A stretch of DNA of 64,000 nucleotides from Lyophyllum atratum. Taxonomy: Eukaryota; Basidiomycota; Agaricomycetes; Agaricales; Lyophyllaceae. Below are positions 1 to 9,661 of the stretch, in pieces. The translations under genes and the position numbers were made by a program. The first letter of the stretch is position 1; each line of letters starts with the position of its first letter. Location: NCBI GenBank assembly GCA_014905825.1, contig JACGCN010000051.1, positions 247,478-311,477 of the forward strand, given 5' to 3'. The notes under the pieces were generated by a model. The model was not told where the DNA came from and made no database searches. It worked only from the letters and a program-made list of their open reading frames with translations.

Positions 1-629
1 TCGGCATCGTAGCACGGCGGCTGGCCAGCTATCACGGCGTCGGGGAAGGGGGAGGTCGTCGATAGAGGTACACGATAACCTGATGGAGGTGCTGCGGCTT
101 GAGTGCTATCGTGGTGCTGAACTTGAGGGGGCGTGGGGAAGCCAGGGGATGCGCTGGGGAACCCGGGTGTGCCTGCACTAGGGAAACTAGGTGCTCCTGC
201 TGTAGGGAAGCCGGGAGCTGCGGCGCGATTGGCTTCAAAGGTGGGAGGGACGAAGGGAGGAGAGCTCCACTGCCCGTAACCAGGTGGTGGAGCGAATTGT
301 CCAGCATGTCCTTCGACTTCGTGCCCGTCTTTGGACTTGTCTTTGCTATCCTTCGACTTGTCCTTGTCCTTTCCATCCTTCGACTTGTCCTTGTCCTTGC
401 CATCTTTCGACTTGTCCTTATCCTTGCCGTCCTTGCTCTTATCCTTATCCTTCTTCTCCTTGTCCTTATCCTTCCCATCCTTATCCTTGTCCTTCTTATC
501 CTTGTGGTCTTTATCCTTGTGATCTTTGTCCTTGTGATCTTTATCCTTGTGATCTTTATCCTTCTTGTCCTTGTCCTTCTTATCCTTGTCCTTCTTGTCT
601 TTGCCCTTTGATTCGTTGTCGGACCCCAT
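1..629 (-). CDS. Lys/Asp-repeat, Pro-rich-tail protein (3' end outside window)
   Basis: The minus-strand frame opens at an ATG at 629 and stays open to base 1, so the gene is cut by the window edge. After a short start (MGSDNESKGKDKK) about 95 residues are almost entirely Lys and Asp with some His, Ser and Gly, built from repeats such as KKDKD, HKDKD and KSKDGKDKD. The following segment is Pro/Ala/Phe-rich (APPPGYGQWSSPP, then GFPTAGAPSFPSAG-like repeats). The alternating K/D pattern predicts a highly charged disordered or single-helix region. No catalytic domain is visible in the part present and I do not recognise the family. The opposite strand of the repeat is also open but reads as Leu/Val/Ile repeats, which is a mirror of the K/D codons and not a gene. 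Confidence 0.6.
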   Translation of the reverse strand, partial: MGSDNESKGKDKKDKDKKDKDKKDKDHKDKDHKDKDHKDKDHKDKKDKDKDGKDKDKEKKDKDKSKDGKDKDKSKDGKDKDKSKDGKDKDKSKDSKDKSKDGHEVEGHAGQFAPPPGYGQWSSPPFVPPTFEANRAAAPGFPTAGAPSFPSAGTPGFPSASPGFPTPPQVQHHDSTQAAAPPSGYRVPLSTTSPFPDAVIAGQPPCYDA

Positions 630-1170
630 GATGGATAGGTTTCTGGACGAGGCGAAGTGAGTGGTAGCGATGGGACGTAGGAATGAAGGGCGAACACCGC
701 TTGATGTCAGACGACGTATTTAAGCTCTTCCAGTCGACATATACTAGTACAGCCTTGGGCAGTGTGCTCACGTGCGTGCTAAATTGGGGCTGTGCCGCGC
801 GACGCGACGCGTCTATATCTGAAAATTGAAGATCGCTGTATGATAGTCCGTTCTCTAGCATTCACTGCTTCAAGAAAATGGCTTTGCTGGTAATGATAGC
901 CATGTCACCGATCATTAAAATTTGTTATTCGCCAGTCGACACACGTATATGTATCATACTTGGGTATCCATTCTGGGCTGAAGTACGAGTTTCTATCAGT
1001 ATCACTATTAGTATAGACCAATGGGACGACCGACATTCCCTCTGCGCGGTATCTCCTATGGCCTGTGACGTGCATTTACTAATCGAGTAGTCTCAGTGAT
1101 AATTAACGACAACGATTTGAGTATCTCACATAAGACCATGAAATACGTCACAGCACGCGCTGCACTTTGT
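630..1170. other. Intergenic, no gene seen
   Basis: This is the upstream region of the K/D-repeat gene and the 3' flank of the first DUF6593-like gene. Only short unsupported open frames are present. Confidence 0.5.
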
Positions 1171-2207
1171 CTACTTCAATGGTGTTGGTCTGGAAGAGGA
1201 CGACGTCAACTGTTCCATGCCTTGCGACCTGGAAGATAATGGCCGCTTCGGCGCCTCTGGTGGTGTCTTCGGGATAACTTTGAACTGGTCATCATCCCTC
1301 TCCCGCCTAACCTTCTCGAGATACAGGAACGCCACAACTACTTCGTCCAAGAGACCTGCACGCACGACGCTGGGATCTATTGTGAGGCATGCAGGGTTGC
1401 GCGTTTTCGACCGGACTTTGGTCTCTACTTTAACAATGCCGCCTGCTTCGATTACTCTTGTGGTCGTTGATGTCTTCGATGCGCTAAAGCGCCGGGATTT
1501 GTGGAATTTCACAAGTGCCTCATTCGGGTATTCGGAAGAATAAAGCTATGGGTTTGGAACATTGTGATTCGTGAGACGAAGAGAACAGGATGGAAAATCC
1601 CATACCTCAAGAGAGAGGCCCGGCGCAAAGCCTTTCCATTTGTACGCCTTTCGTTCAGGATCTTTGTACCTCACGGTGCTGCGCCCTTTATAAATGATCA
1701 CATCTCGTTCGACGAGGTGCACACGCACTCTTTGAAGGGCACGGAACTTTTCTTCAGCCATGCACTCGCTGACATCGTTATCAGGCCTTCGCCGCTTTTC
1801 CGAAATCCGTTCCCGTCAGCCCCCTCTTTCTCGGCGATCGAACCCGCGATCGAGCGCGTGAGCGCGACTGAATCGGATGTAAAGAAATCCCTCCACTGGA
1901 ACTGTGCGATCGTAGTCTCCGTATTAGGCCGCCGCACTGTTGTTACTGTCCGCTTCTTCATCGGTGGTTCATGGATTATCTCCGTTTCGACCATGTATAA
2001 CACTTCTTTGGTGGTAACATCGGTAATCTGTGTTGAACATGGGTGGTCGGGGTGGAATATCAGCGTTAAGGGTCTATGTGAGAAACCGGGCACTGAAGGT
2101 GTCGGCAAGGGAGCGAAAGATAAGGCCGGTATTTGTGGTTGACTTGGGCTCGAAGTTGTCGCAGGACCTGGGAAGGAGGCTAGAGGCTCAAGTTCATCAG
2201 GCGTCAT
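1171..2207 (-). CDS. DUF6593-like protein, paralogue 1
   Basis: I read three exons: 2207-1729, 1678-1606 and 1545-1171, giving 308 residues. The first intron starts GTGCGT, the second starts GTATGG, and both end in AG. The order of conserved blocks fits the basidiomycete DUF6593 family: a beta-rich start (LTLIFHPDHPCSTQITD, VLYMVETE), FQWRDF, WLKKSSVPFKD, then AYKWKGFAPGLSLE, VKFHKSRRF and finally a hydrophobic block before a basic tail (VVVAFLYLEKVRRER). The ATG at 2207 was chosen over one 30 nt upstream because MTPDELEPL begins a plausible low-complexity leader; it precedes about 50 Pro/Ser-rich residues absent from the neighbouring paralogue. The function of the family is unknown. No signal peptide or membrane segment is evident. 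The exon plan matches the gene at 2936-3631 exactly in phase, which supports a duplication. Confidence 0.75.
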
Positions 2208-2935
2208 GATATAGATCCTTGGAAGGTAGATGTTCAAAACTAAGTCCGGGCGCTAGCACTGGTAGGGCACCTCAGGCTCGGGCTTCACCGACTAGGCGGA
2301 TTTGTGGAAAGATTCTGCACGAGGGAAGGAAGCGGAAAATGGATCGATCTGAATACAACTTGAGCTAGATGTTCGACGTCTCTAAAGAGTGGTGAATCAT
2401 ACCTCCAGCAAGTGCACAATTCCCCGGATCGCATCTTGAAGTTCATGTGGTGCGCAACAAATCTTCTCCTGCTGCCAGTGCCATCGCCAGGGCGATCAGT
2501 GGGTGGTCACGCGTGTGCCAGAATCTACGCAATTGAACGATTACTATGTACAGGGGCCCAGCACAGGATCATGGATGTTGAATGCTACACACGGTGTCAG
2601 CTTTGACTAACTTCTGAGTTCAGTCTCTGTTGCTCGCCTCTATAAAAAGGTCCGGGAATGAATTGAAACATCGTCGGAAACTTGATCCCGAGTCCCGTTC
2701 CGTTGGCGAACGTACAACCAAGATCTGATAAGATCTTACGTTTCGCCCTTTCCCTTTACCACGCCACTGGCAGCGATTGAAGATATTCGCATTCGCGGCC
2801 ATGCATCGATTGGCAATGAAGCTTGCACAGTGACAATGCGGACTCCTCATCCGGGTGTTTTCTCAACCCGCCGCTATTCTAATCCAACTCCCAACTAGAT
2901 AATGGTATCACTGAGTACATTCAGCCTCCCCTGAT
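2208..2935. other. Intergenic between DUF6593-like paralogues
   Basis: About 730 bp holding the promoter region of paralogue 1 and the 3' flank of paralogue 2. No coding segment is supported. Confidence 0.5.
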
Positions 2936-3631
2936 TTAAAGTGATACCGCTCCCGCCGAGAGACCCCCAGATAGCCCAGCCGCAGTTGCCCTATTCAAGG
3001 AGGAATTCTCCCTCGACCTACGGCTCTTCTCCAGGACAAGAAATGAAACGACTACAATATCCTGGATCTCGACACCGCGGCTATCCATAACCAGGCGAGC
3101 GGGTTGGGCCGCGCCACAGCCGTTCCGCACAGTGCGCGACTTGTGGAAACGGACCAACGGCTCTTTCTTATCGTCCTTGGCGAAAAGCTAAAAGGACTGT
3201 TAGGACGCCATCCATCTTTGACAAAAACCTGAGCTGACGCGCCTCGAATGACAACCCTGGGCCATTTCCTTTCCACTTCAATTTTCGACCCGCGTTGTCC
3301 TCCAACATCACAGTGCTTTTGGGCGACCGGCTTCACATTTGTGCTCGAACTATTGCAACGGAAACACTCACTCGTTGAAAGGCATAAGACTCTTCCTCAA
3401 CCACGCGCTAACAGGCATGGGCGTTCCGTTACCAAGAGTGATGACATCGGACCTCACGTCCTGCCACACCCAAGAGGCGATCGTCTCACCCGCCCCGTTC
3501 TTTACTCGAGTGACCGTCTCCTTCCCATGTTCAGTGGCGACCTGGTAAAGGACTTTGCCAGTGTCACTGTCGACGATGACGGTATTGCAAGGATTATCCG
3601 TTTCGAAGGTGAGTTCGTAGAGATCGGACAT
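2936..3631 (-). CDS. DUF6593-like protein, paralogue 2
   Basis: Three exons: 3631-3372, 3315-3243 and 3187-2936, giving 194 residues. The first intron is GTGAGT...AG. The second needs a GC donor (GCGCGT) with a CTAAC branch-site-like sequence before the acceptor, and this join restores the expected GLSFE-LFAKDDKKEPLVRF block. Conserved blocks in order are MSDLYELTFETDNPC, GKVLYQVATE, ASWVWQDVRSD, WLRKSLMPFND, KLKWKGNGPGLSFE and VVVSFLVLEKSRRSRE. This gene is the compact form of the family, lacking the Pro/Ser-rich leader of paralogue 1. Exon 2 is 73 nt in both genes, with phase-2 and phase-0 boundaries. The start at 3631 was preferred because it begins the family block; an in-frame ATG 75 nt upstream is possible. 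Function unknown. Confidence 0.78.
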
Positions 3632-5309
3632 GATGTGCACACAAGCTAATATTCCACCGTAAAGATAGTCCACTTTTATCTCGAGACCTTTACTGCGGAC
3701 GTGCAATTAAGGACGCCCAATGCCCGCCTACCGATGATACATGACCCTCGTGCCCTCGGTGTGCCTGCAAATGGCAATAACCACAGCAATAGCTGTGCAA
3801 CCCAACCGCGGACCGTATCGACCGGTTCAATCAGACTCTCCAGGTCTTATGTGATGTTCCCGATGTGAAACATGCCTAATCCTGGGCTTTGGAATTCATC
3901 AAAGTGCTGCATGTAACGGCGTGCAAAGACTCCATGCTCCCTATCTCCCAACGGCATACCCGTACACGACCATCGGGACCCGGCATCCGGTGGTGGCGAA
4001 TACAGCGCAATGACTGTCGGACTCGGGGACAACACGGATATTGGGCAAGTCGTTAGAAGCTTTTGAGAGGCTGGATGCGTCGTTAACACTCCATGCAGGT
4101 GAGAAAGGTCGCATTAGCGCTGCTTGCAAATCTCATGTCCGACTGTCTTCAACAAGTACCTGGAGCCCTCCATAATTTGTGGCAGATACATGGAGCTTGG
4201 AAAGTTCCGAAAGTAATCTCTGACGGGACAGGTGTTCTGGCTCGGAACCTATCAAATCGAATTCCGCAAAGCTCGGTAAGGTAAAATTACACAGCACGGT
4301 CCCACTGAGGAACACCGGATCCAGGGAGTATCGCGATGTACGCAGGTAACATACATCATTGCACCTGGGCCTCTCAGCACTTTCTAAGCCGAGCTCACAA
4401 GTCCAATTGGCTAACTTAGCCTGTGGTAGAACCTAGGAAAGTACTTACTGAGAGACGAAAGAGAGATGGATACTTATCAGCCCAAACCCTTAGAGTAAGT
4501 AGGTCCGACTTGGTCGGTAAATAGGAAACGCGTAGAAAAAGAGTTCGGATGCGAGAACTTGGCCATGAGTGATGGTCGGTATCGTGAATGAAGGACCGAT
4601 ATGTCTGCATTTCACGACATCGATAACGAGAAAAATTCTGTCACCTGTTGGTGTTTCTGGGTCATGGCAGGCGGATTTAGAGGGTCGAACTAGCGTGATG
4701 GCATGCCAACAACTGGTAAGTAGGTCTTCTCAGGTTTCGCACTGTTTCGCAGTACTACCCTTGAAAAGGTGAGGAGTCCCAAAAAGTTCATGTTGTCAGA
4801 GTCGGCTGGTATGGTGTGAAAACGTTCCTTTGATCATGTCTCTACACCCGGGGTGCTGGATTTATCCATGGCGTCCTCGATCGTCCACTGCACGACGGAC
4901 CGATGACATTGAGAGGTACCGTTTTGTGTTGCGCCCTGTCGCGCCTCTGCCGAGCTCTGGCGCCCCTGAGACATATAATACCCTGCATCAGATTGATGAT
5001 GGCCATACGACACAGCGAACGTGGTAACATATGTGTCAAGTTGGAGGAACCATTGAAGTCTGCGAATGCTGGATGGGAAAAGCAATTTTGACGGGATCAA
5101 GGTGGGAATGGCCGTCGATTCAACATTCAATATTCAGCGCCGACATTCGACAAGCAAACGTGCGATGCATGAAGAGGCCTGGAAGGTGCGGGGCGGCTAT
5201 TAATTGCATAGGACCCCTGGCACCGCTTGTCCCATCACGCGCAGATAGTAGTCTCTACAAAAGCTGGATAGGGTGCACACGCATGTCTTGAAGCTCTTCC
5301 CTCGCCATC
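3632..5309. other. 1.7-kb region without recognised gene
   Basis: Short open frames occur on both strands, but none shows conserved motifs, compatible introns or a coding-like composition I could defend. It should contain the upstream region of DUF6593-like paralogue 2 and the promoter of the transporter. Confidence 0.45.
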
Positions 5310-7850
5310 ATGTCCTTGAAGTCGCGTATAAAGAGTGTCTCGCTCATCTTCGCGTAAATAGCCTTCTGTTGTACGTGTCGAATGACTTAGCTCACGGCCT
5401 TCAAACAGGTGTGGAACTGCTCTGTTTTCAGATGGTAAGAATTTTGTCTGGTCATAAGATGTCATGGGCTTAATTTATCTTCACAGGGTATGCGAATGGT
5501 GTCATTGGCAATGGTGCGTCTGAAGTCCTGATTGCTGGAGCTTTGGTTCTGATTCATGATCATATGTAGTCAACACAAGTCAGTCGGTCTACTTCCTCAA
5601 CCCAGCCTACGGTCTAATGCTACTCCCATAAGTATTAAAACGTGTGTACGGAGCCGATACCGTTAATGCACACAACTACGGCACCGTGTTGAACAGTCTT
5701 GCATTTGCGGGAACGATCGTTGGAATGCTGTCCTTCGGTAAGGCGACAGACTCTGGTGAACGCGACGACCACTCAACCTAGAACCCAGGATATCTCTCTG
5801 ATAAGATGGGCAGAAAATTCGGAATGGTATCCATCGCCTTTACGACTTCAAGTCATTTATATGCTGATGGACCTTAGATGTCAGCTACTGTCATTGTAGC
5901 TTTATTCTCTGGTTTATCTGCGGCTTCTTCTGGCGCCCATGGAAGTGTCACGGGGCTGTTGCAGATGCTTAGCGCCATGCGGTAAGTAGGCTCGTGTTTC
6001 TCTCCATATCTGCGTTGACCTTTACTCCTTTAGTTTCTTACTCGGTATTGGAGTAGGCGCAGAATACCCATGTGGTTCCGTCTCTGCCTCTGAGCAATCC
6101 GAAGAACCAGGAATCAGCAAGAAGGCTCAACATCGGTGGTTCGCTCTTGCGACTAGTGCGTCACTTATTCATCATTCATTGTTCTCGCAACGACGCTTTC
6201 CCCTGTAGACTCCATGATCGATTTTGGTTTCGTCATCTCGTCCTTCGTTCCCTTGGTTTTGTTCTGGATGTACGTCCTTCTACTCGCTCTGCATCTCATG
6301 GCTGAAAGCATGCCCCATGTAGCTTTGGAGACAACCACCTTCGTGCGGTGTGGCGTCTTTCCCTCGGTCTTGGCGTTGTACCCGCTCTTTTGGTGTTTGT
6401 CTGGCGACTCAACATGGACGAACCAACTCGGTATAAGAAAGATTCCATGAAGAGCGCTCGCATCCCGTACCGTTTAATTTTCAAACGTTATGGAGTCCGC
6501 TTCGCCGCGATTTCTTTCACATGGTGGAGTGTAGAATTATTTTTGTGCTCCATGTCACTAATCATCTGCTCTGTAGGTTCTTGTATGACTTCATCGTGTA
6601 AGTTCGAGGATCCTTTCCGTACGACATTCTGTCTCACCCTTTATCTTCTTAGATACCCTGTCAGTTTTCCCAACGAAATACTGAATCTCTCATTCTCACG
6701 ACGAAAATCCAACAGTTCGGAATCTATTCTTCAACCATCGTCGATAAGTGAGTTTATCGATCATTTCTTTATCTATTCCTTACTTACACGCCTGCAATAG
6801 TATCACCGGCAAATCAACAAGCCTAACAGTTGTGCTCGGGTGGAATGTTGTAATCAAGTAGAGCCTTATATTTCCTCAAAGTCTGGAAGTGTTCTTACAC
6901 CTGCTTGAGCTTGTTCTACATGCCAGGTACCTTGATTGGAGCCTTCGTCGTTGATTATTTGGGCCCGAAGTGGACGATGGTGAGTACTTTTCACCCTCAT
7001 AAGCGCAAAATGTCTGAGCGCGGCATGATTAGATCACTGGCCTCTTGCTGCAAGCCGTCATCGGGTTTTTTATGAGCGGCTTCTATGAACAGTAAGGCGG
7101 AACCCTGCTCTCGCTTCCAATCAAAGCTGACTTCTATAGACTCGTCAAACATATTGGCGGATTTGCGGTAAGAATATATCCTAATCTTAAGGCTTCCACT
7201 GATGAGTTTGCGTAGGTCGTGTATGGCATCTTCTTGAGCTTTGGCGAGTTCGGCCCCGGAAACAATCTTGGTCTGTTAGCCAGCAAGTCCAGCCCCACCG
7301 CTGTTCGAGGACAATTCTATGGTTTGGCCGCTGCCATTGGTAAAGTGGGAGCCTTCGTTGGCACCTGGGGTCAGTATCTTTCATGATAGGTGGAAATCTC
7401 CATGCTGATGGAATACTTCGCCAGCTTTCCCGCCCATGATCAAAGGCAAGTCTATACGTTATCAAGGATGCTAATGACTGAGTGTCGATCAACATTCAGC
7501 TTTCGGTGGTGATGCAACTGTAAGAGGAAATACCGGTCCCTTCTGGGTTGGTAGTGGTACGTTCCAATCTTGCTTGCTCTCTCAGGAGTTCACACATCAT
7601 TGCAGGTCTCGCTATTCTGAGCGCCCTTGTTACATATTTCTTCATCCATCCATTAACCCAGGACGGTATGGAGGTTGAGGATCGCGAAGTACGTTCACTT
7701 GCGTTGTGTTTTATGACGTGGCTGATAGTTGGTTAGTTCCGAGAATACCTTGAGGCTAATGGCTACGATACAAGACAGATGGGTCTCGGTCAGGATACCC
7801 TAGTTGAGGAGGTCGTGGATGAGAAGGTGTCGGAAGATCGCAAGGTCTAG
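5310..7850 (+). CDS. MFS transporter, phosphate/glycerophosphodiester permease (Git1-like)
   Basis: Plasma-membrane major facilitator, closest by eye to fungal Git1-type glycerophosphoinositol/phosphate permeases. Joining short introns gives a continuous protein from [17 protein letters not shown] through [14 protein letters not shown], the MFS signature [60 protein letters not shown], and [19 protein letters not shown], ending [18 protein letters not shown] at 7850. The first five exons are 5310-5353, 5409-5434, 5487-5513, 5570-5578 and 5633-5737. Two are microexons: 9 nt at 5570-5578 and 7 nt at 6653-6659, the latter preceded by a 21-nt exon at 6577-6597. One intron near 7441 uses a GC donor (GCAAGT). 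The start follows an in-frame stop 21 nt upstream. Substrate could be phosphate, glycerophosphodiesters or a related anion; this cannot be fixed from sequence alone. Confidence 0.85.
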
Positions 7851-8161
7851 TGCCGAAGGGGTCTAATTGACGATTTCATGAAGTTGCCAGATGCACAATC
7901 TAATAGTAATACGACGAATTACGATATACGTAATTGCTGATTTTTGCGTGAAAGCTCGGGAGTGGTGAGACTACGTTGAGCGGCACATAATCAACTTTGT
8001 TGTCGGCACCCTACTGTGCGGTTGACGCCATTGCATTTTTGTCCTTTTCCTGAGGAACGAATTTTCCTCCTCCAGCCCATATTAGACGTAGTGAGTGTGG
8101 ATTTGGCGGATACAGTCATGATACGAAAGCAAAAGTACAAGTTGAAGGTGGCCAAAAGATA
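7851..8161. other. Convergent 3' flanks
   Basis: About 310 bp between the transporter stop and the Sem1 stop on the other strand; no gene seen. Confidence 0.5.
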
Positions 8162-8592
8162 TTAATGCTCCATAGCATCTCCTGCAGCGCCTTTGTTAGT
8201 CTTCGCAAGCTCATTCCTAGATTACAGAACTGTGAGATAAGACATCGAGGGAGAGATGATATGACTCACCGTAGTTGCGTGCTGAATTCATCCTCGATAT
8301 CATCATCATCCCAGTTGTCCTCCCAGAGTTTATCACCTCCTGATTTTGCAGCTCCAGGCGCCGCAGCACCCAGGTGCGCAAGATCGGTTTGGGAGTCATC
8401 CCAGTCTAGGGTTTATCACAGAGCTCAATTGGATTTCTTCAGACAAGAAAATTGCAACAAACCTGCTACCGCAAACTCTTCAAACTCATCGTCCTCTTCC
8501 AGAACGCCCAGATGTTGTATGGCCTCTGGCTTCTGCTCGCCAGCTTTCTGCGTGGTCTCTGTGGCTTTAGATGTAGATGCCGATGTGGACAT
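8162..8592 (-). CDS. SEM1: 26S proteasome lid subunit Sem1/Dss1
   Basis: Small acidic subunit of the proteasome lid, which also takes part in mRNA export (TREX-2) and homologous recombination in other eukaryotes. Three exons, 8592-8463, 8405-8270 and 8216-8162, encode 106 residues. The two diagnostic acidic/aromatic blocks are present: LGVLEEDDEFEEF followed by DWDD, and KLWEDNWDDDDIEDEFSTQL, then the usual C-terminal helix beginning RNELAK. Between the blocks is an Ala/Gly-rich spacer (HLGAAAPGAAKSGG). The N-terminus before the first block is a Ser/Thr-rich leader of about 30 residues. The length is slightly above the roughly 70-90 residues common in the family. Introns are GTTTGT...AG and GTGAGT...AG. 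Confidence 0.93.
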
Positions 8593-8831
8593 GGTGTAGG
8601 GATTGAGTGTGACTTTCAGTGAAGACCAGTGGTAGTGGCGGTTGAGTGACGCGTCGCGTGCACGTGGGAACTTCACCCACCCCTATTGTTGTTGTAGATC
8701 GTGTGGCGTGCAGACCAATTTCAAATGGAATTTCTATGCAAATCGTATGCCGCTGCGCGTCGCGCGATACATGACCACTCAATCTCTGTTTTTCTTCGCA
8801 TATCTAGCCTGAAACATGTCGTATGGCAGAC

Positions 8832-9472
8832 CTATATCTTACCAACACCTGCACCCGCAGTGACAACTGACCGAACGTTTGCAAGAGGCGTCAGTGTGTA
8901 CGCGTATGGCACGCTTGTGAATGATCCAGTCGCAGTAATATTGTTCTTTCCGGTGCCGAAGTCATTGGCTTTGAGTAGAATGATCAGTAAACGGTGGCAT
9001 GGTGTAATAAAGACGGTCTAACCTGCTCCTAGGTTGGCGAATCCGTCAGGCTCAAAATCACCGGAGGGATTTGCAGGCGAGTCGTCAGGAATCACGAAGC
9101 CATAGGTGGAGACTATATTGTGGCTGTGAGCGTTTCTCAGGCATAAAATGCATGAGAGGATTTGCCTGGTTCGCTCGTGTTAGCGAATACGTTGCTTTCG
9201 ATGAGGACCTGGGCTTTAGACCGGGAGTGTATGCCCTGTGAAACAACATTGTCGAAAAGGTTGTTGTAGGAATGTACGTGGGCAAAACGTAGAGCTATCA
9301 GAAGGAACGTTAGAGAAGGTAAGAGAGCATTCGTTCATCCCGATCCTCACCAGGGGTACGCGTGTGGATGTTGTTCCATCGGTTGTGGTGACTGGCAGAA
9401 AGTATAGATTAATTTCAGGTCGAGGAGAGATTATGGAAAGGCCATACTACGTAAGATGGAATTTCCCGGTGT
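8832..9472 (-). pseudogene. 5'-truncated pectate lyase (PL1-like), C-terminal part only
   Basis: Only the C-terminal part of a secreted pectate lyase is recognisable. Joined exons give DTGKFHLTHHNRWNNIHTRT, ALRFAHVHSYNNLFDNV, VSQGIHSRSKAQVLIESNVF, ANTSEPVSTYGFVIPDDSP, then ANDFGTGKNNITATGSF and the terminus VVTAGAGVGKI with a stop at 8832. The parallel beta-helix blocks HHNRWNN, H-T-R-T-P-A-L-R-F and HSYNN are typical of PL1. The signal peptide, first Ca-binding region and upstream strands are missing: no matching sequence was found between 9472 and the sirtuin stop at 9662. The internal introns still splice in frame, one with a GC donor and an acceptor at ATATAG, so the break looks recent or the remaining exon signals are simply preserved. 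A divergent first exon that I failed to recognise is the alternative. Confidence 0.7.
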
Positions 9473-9566
9473 CTGAGACGAGGGGTTAGATTTTCGCAAA
9501 GGAAGAACATGCGACTCATACATAGGTTCAGAGCTGGTTCAGAGCACTGGCAAATTTAGTATACTA

Positions 9567-9587
9567 TACCGAAGAACATCTTCGGTA
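9567..9587. repeat. Short perfect inverted repeat (hairpin)
   Basis: TACCGAAGA, a 3-nt loop ACA, then TCTTCGGTA. It lies about 75 nt beyond the sirtuin stop codon in the direction of its transcription and just upstream of the pectate lyase remnant. It could be part of the sirtuin 3' UTR or a scar; function is inferred only from position. Confidence 0.5.
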
Positions 9588-9661
9588 CTCGTTAGTATGA
9601 TACATGTACGCTAGAATTACAATAAGAATAAATATAATAGATCTATTAGCATGTCGTTGCA

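Noticed and set aside
99..611. Plus-strand open frame of 170 codons rich in Leu, Val and Ile
   Set aside because: It is the mirror of the Lys/Asp repeats encoded on the minus strand; the minus-strand reading has a better start and a more sensible protein.
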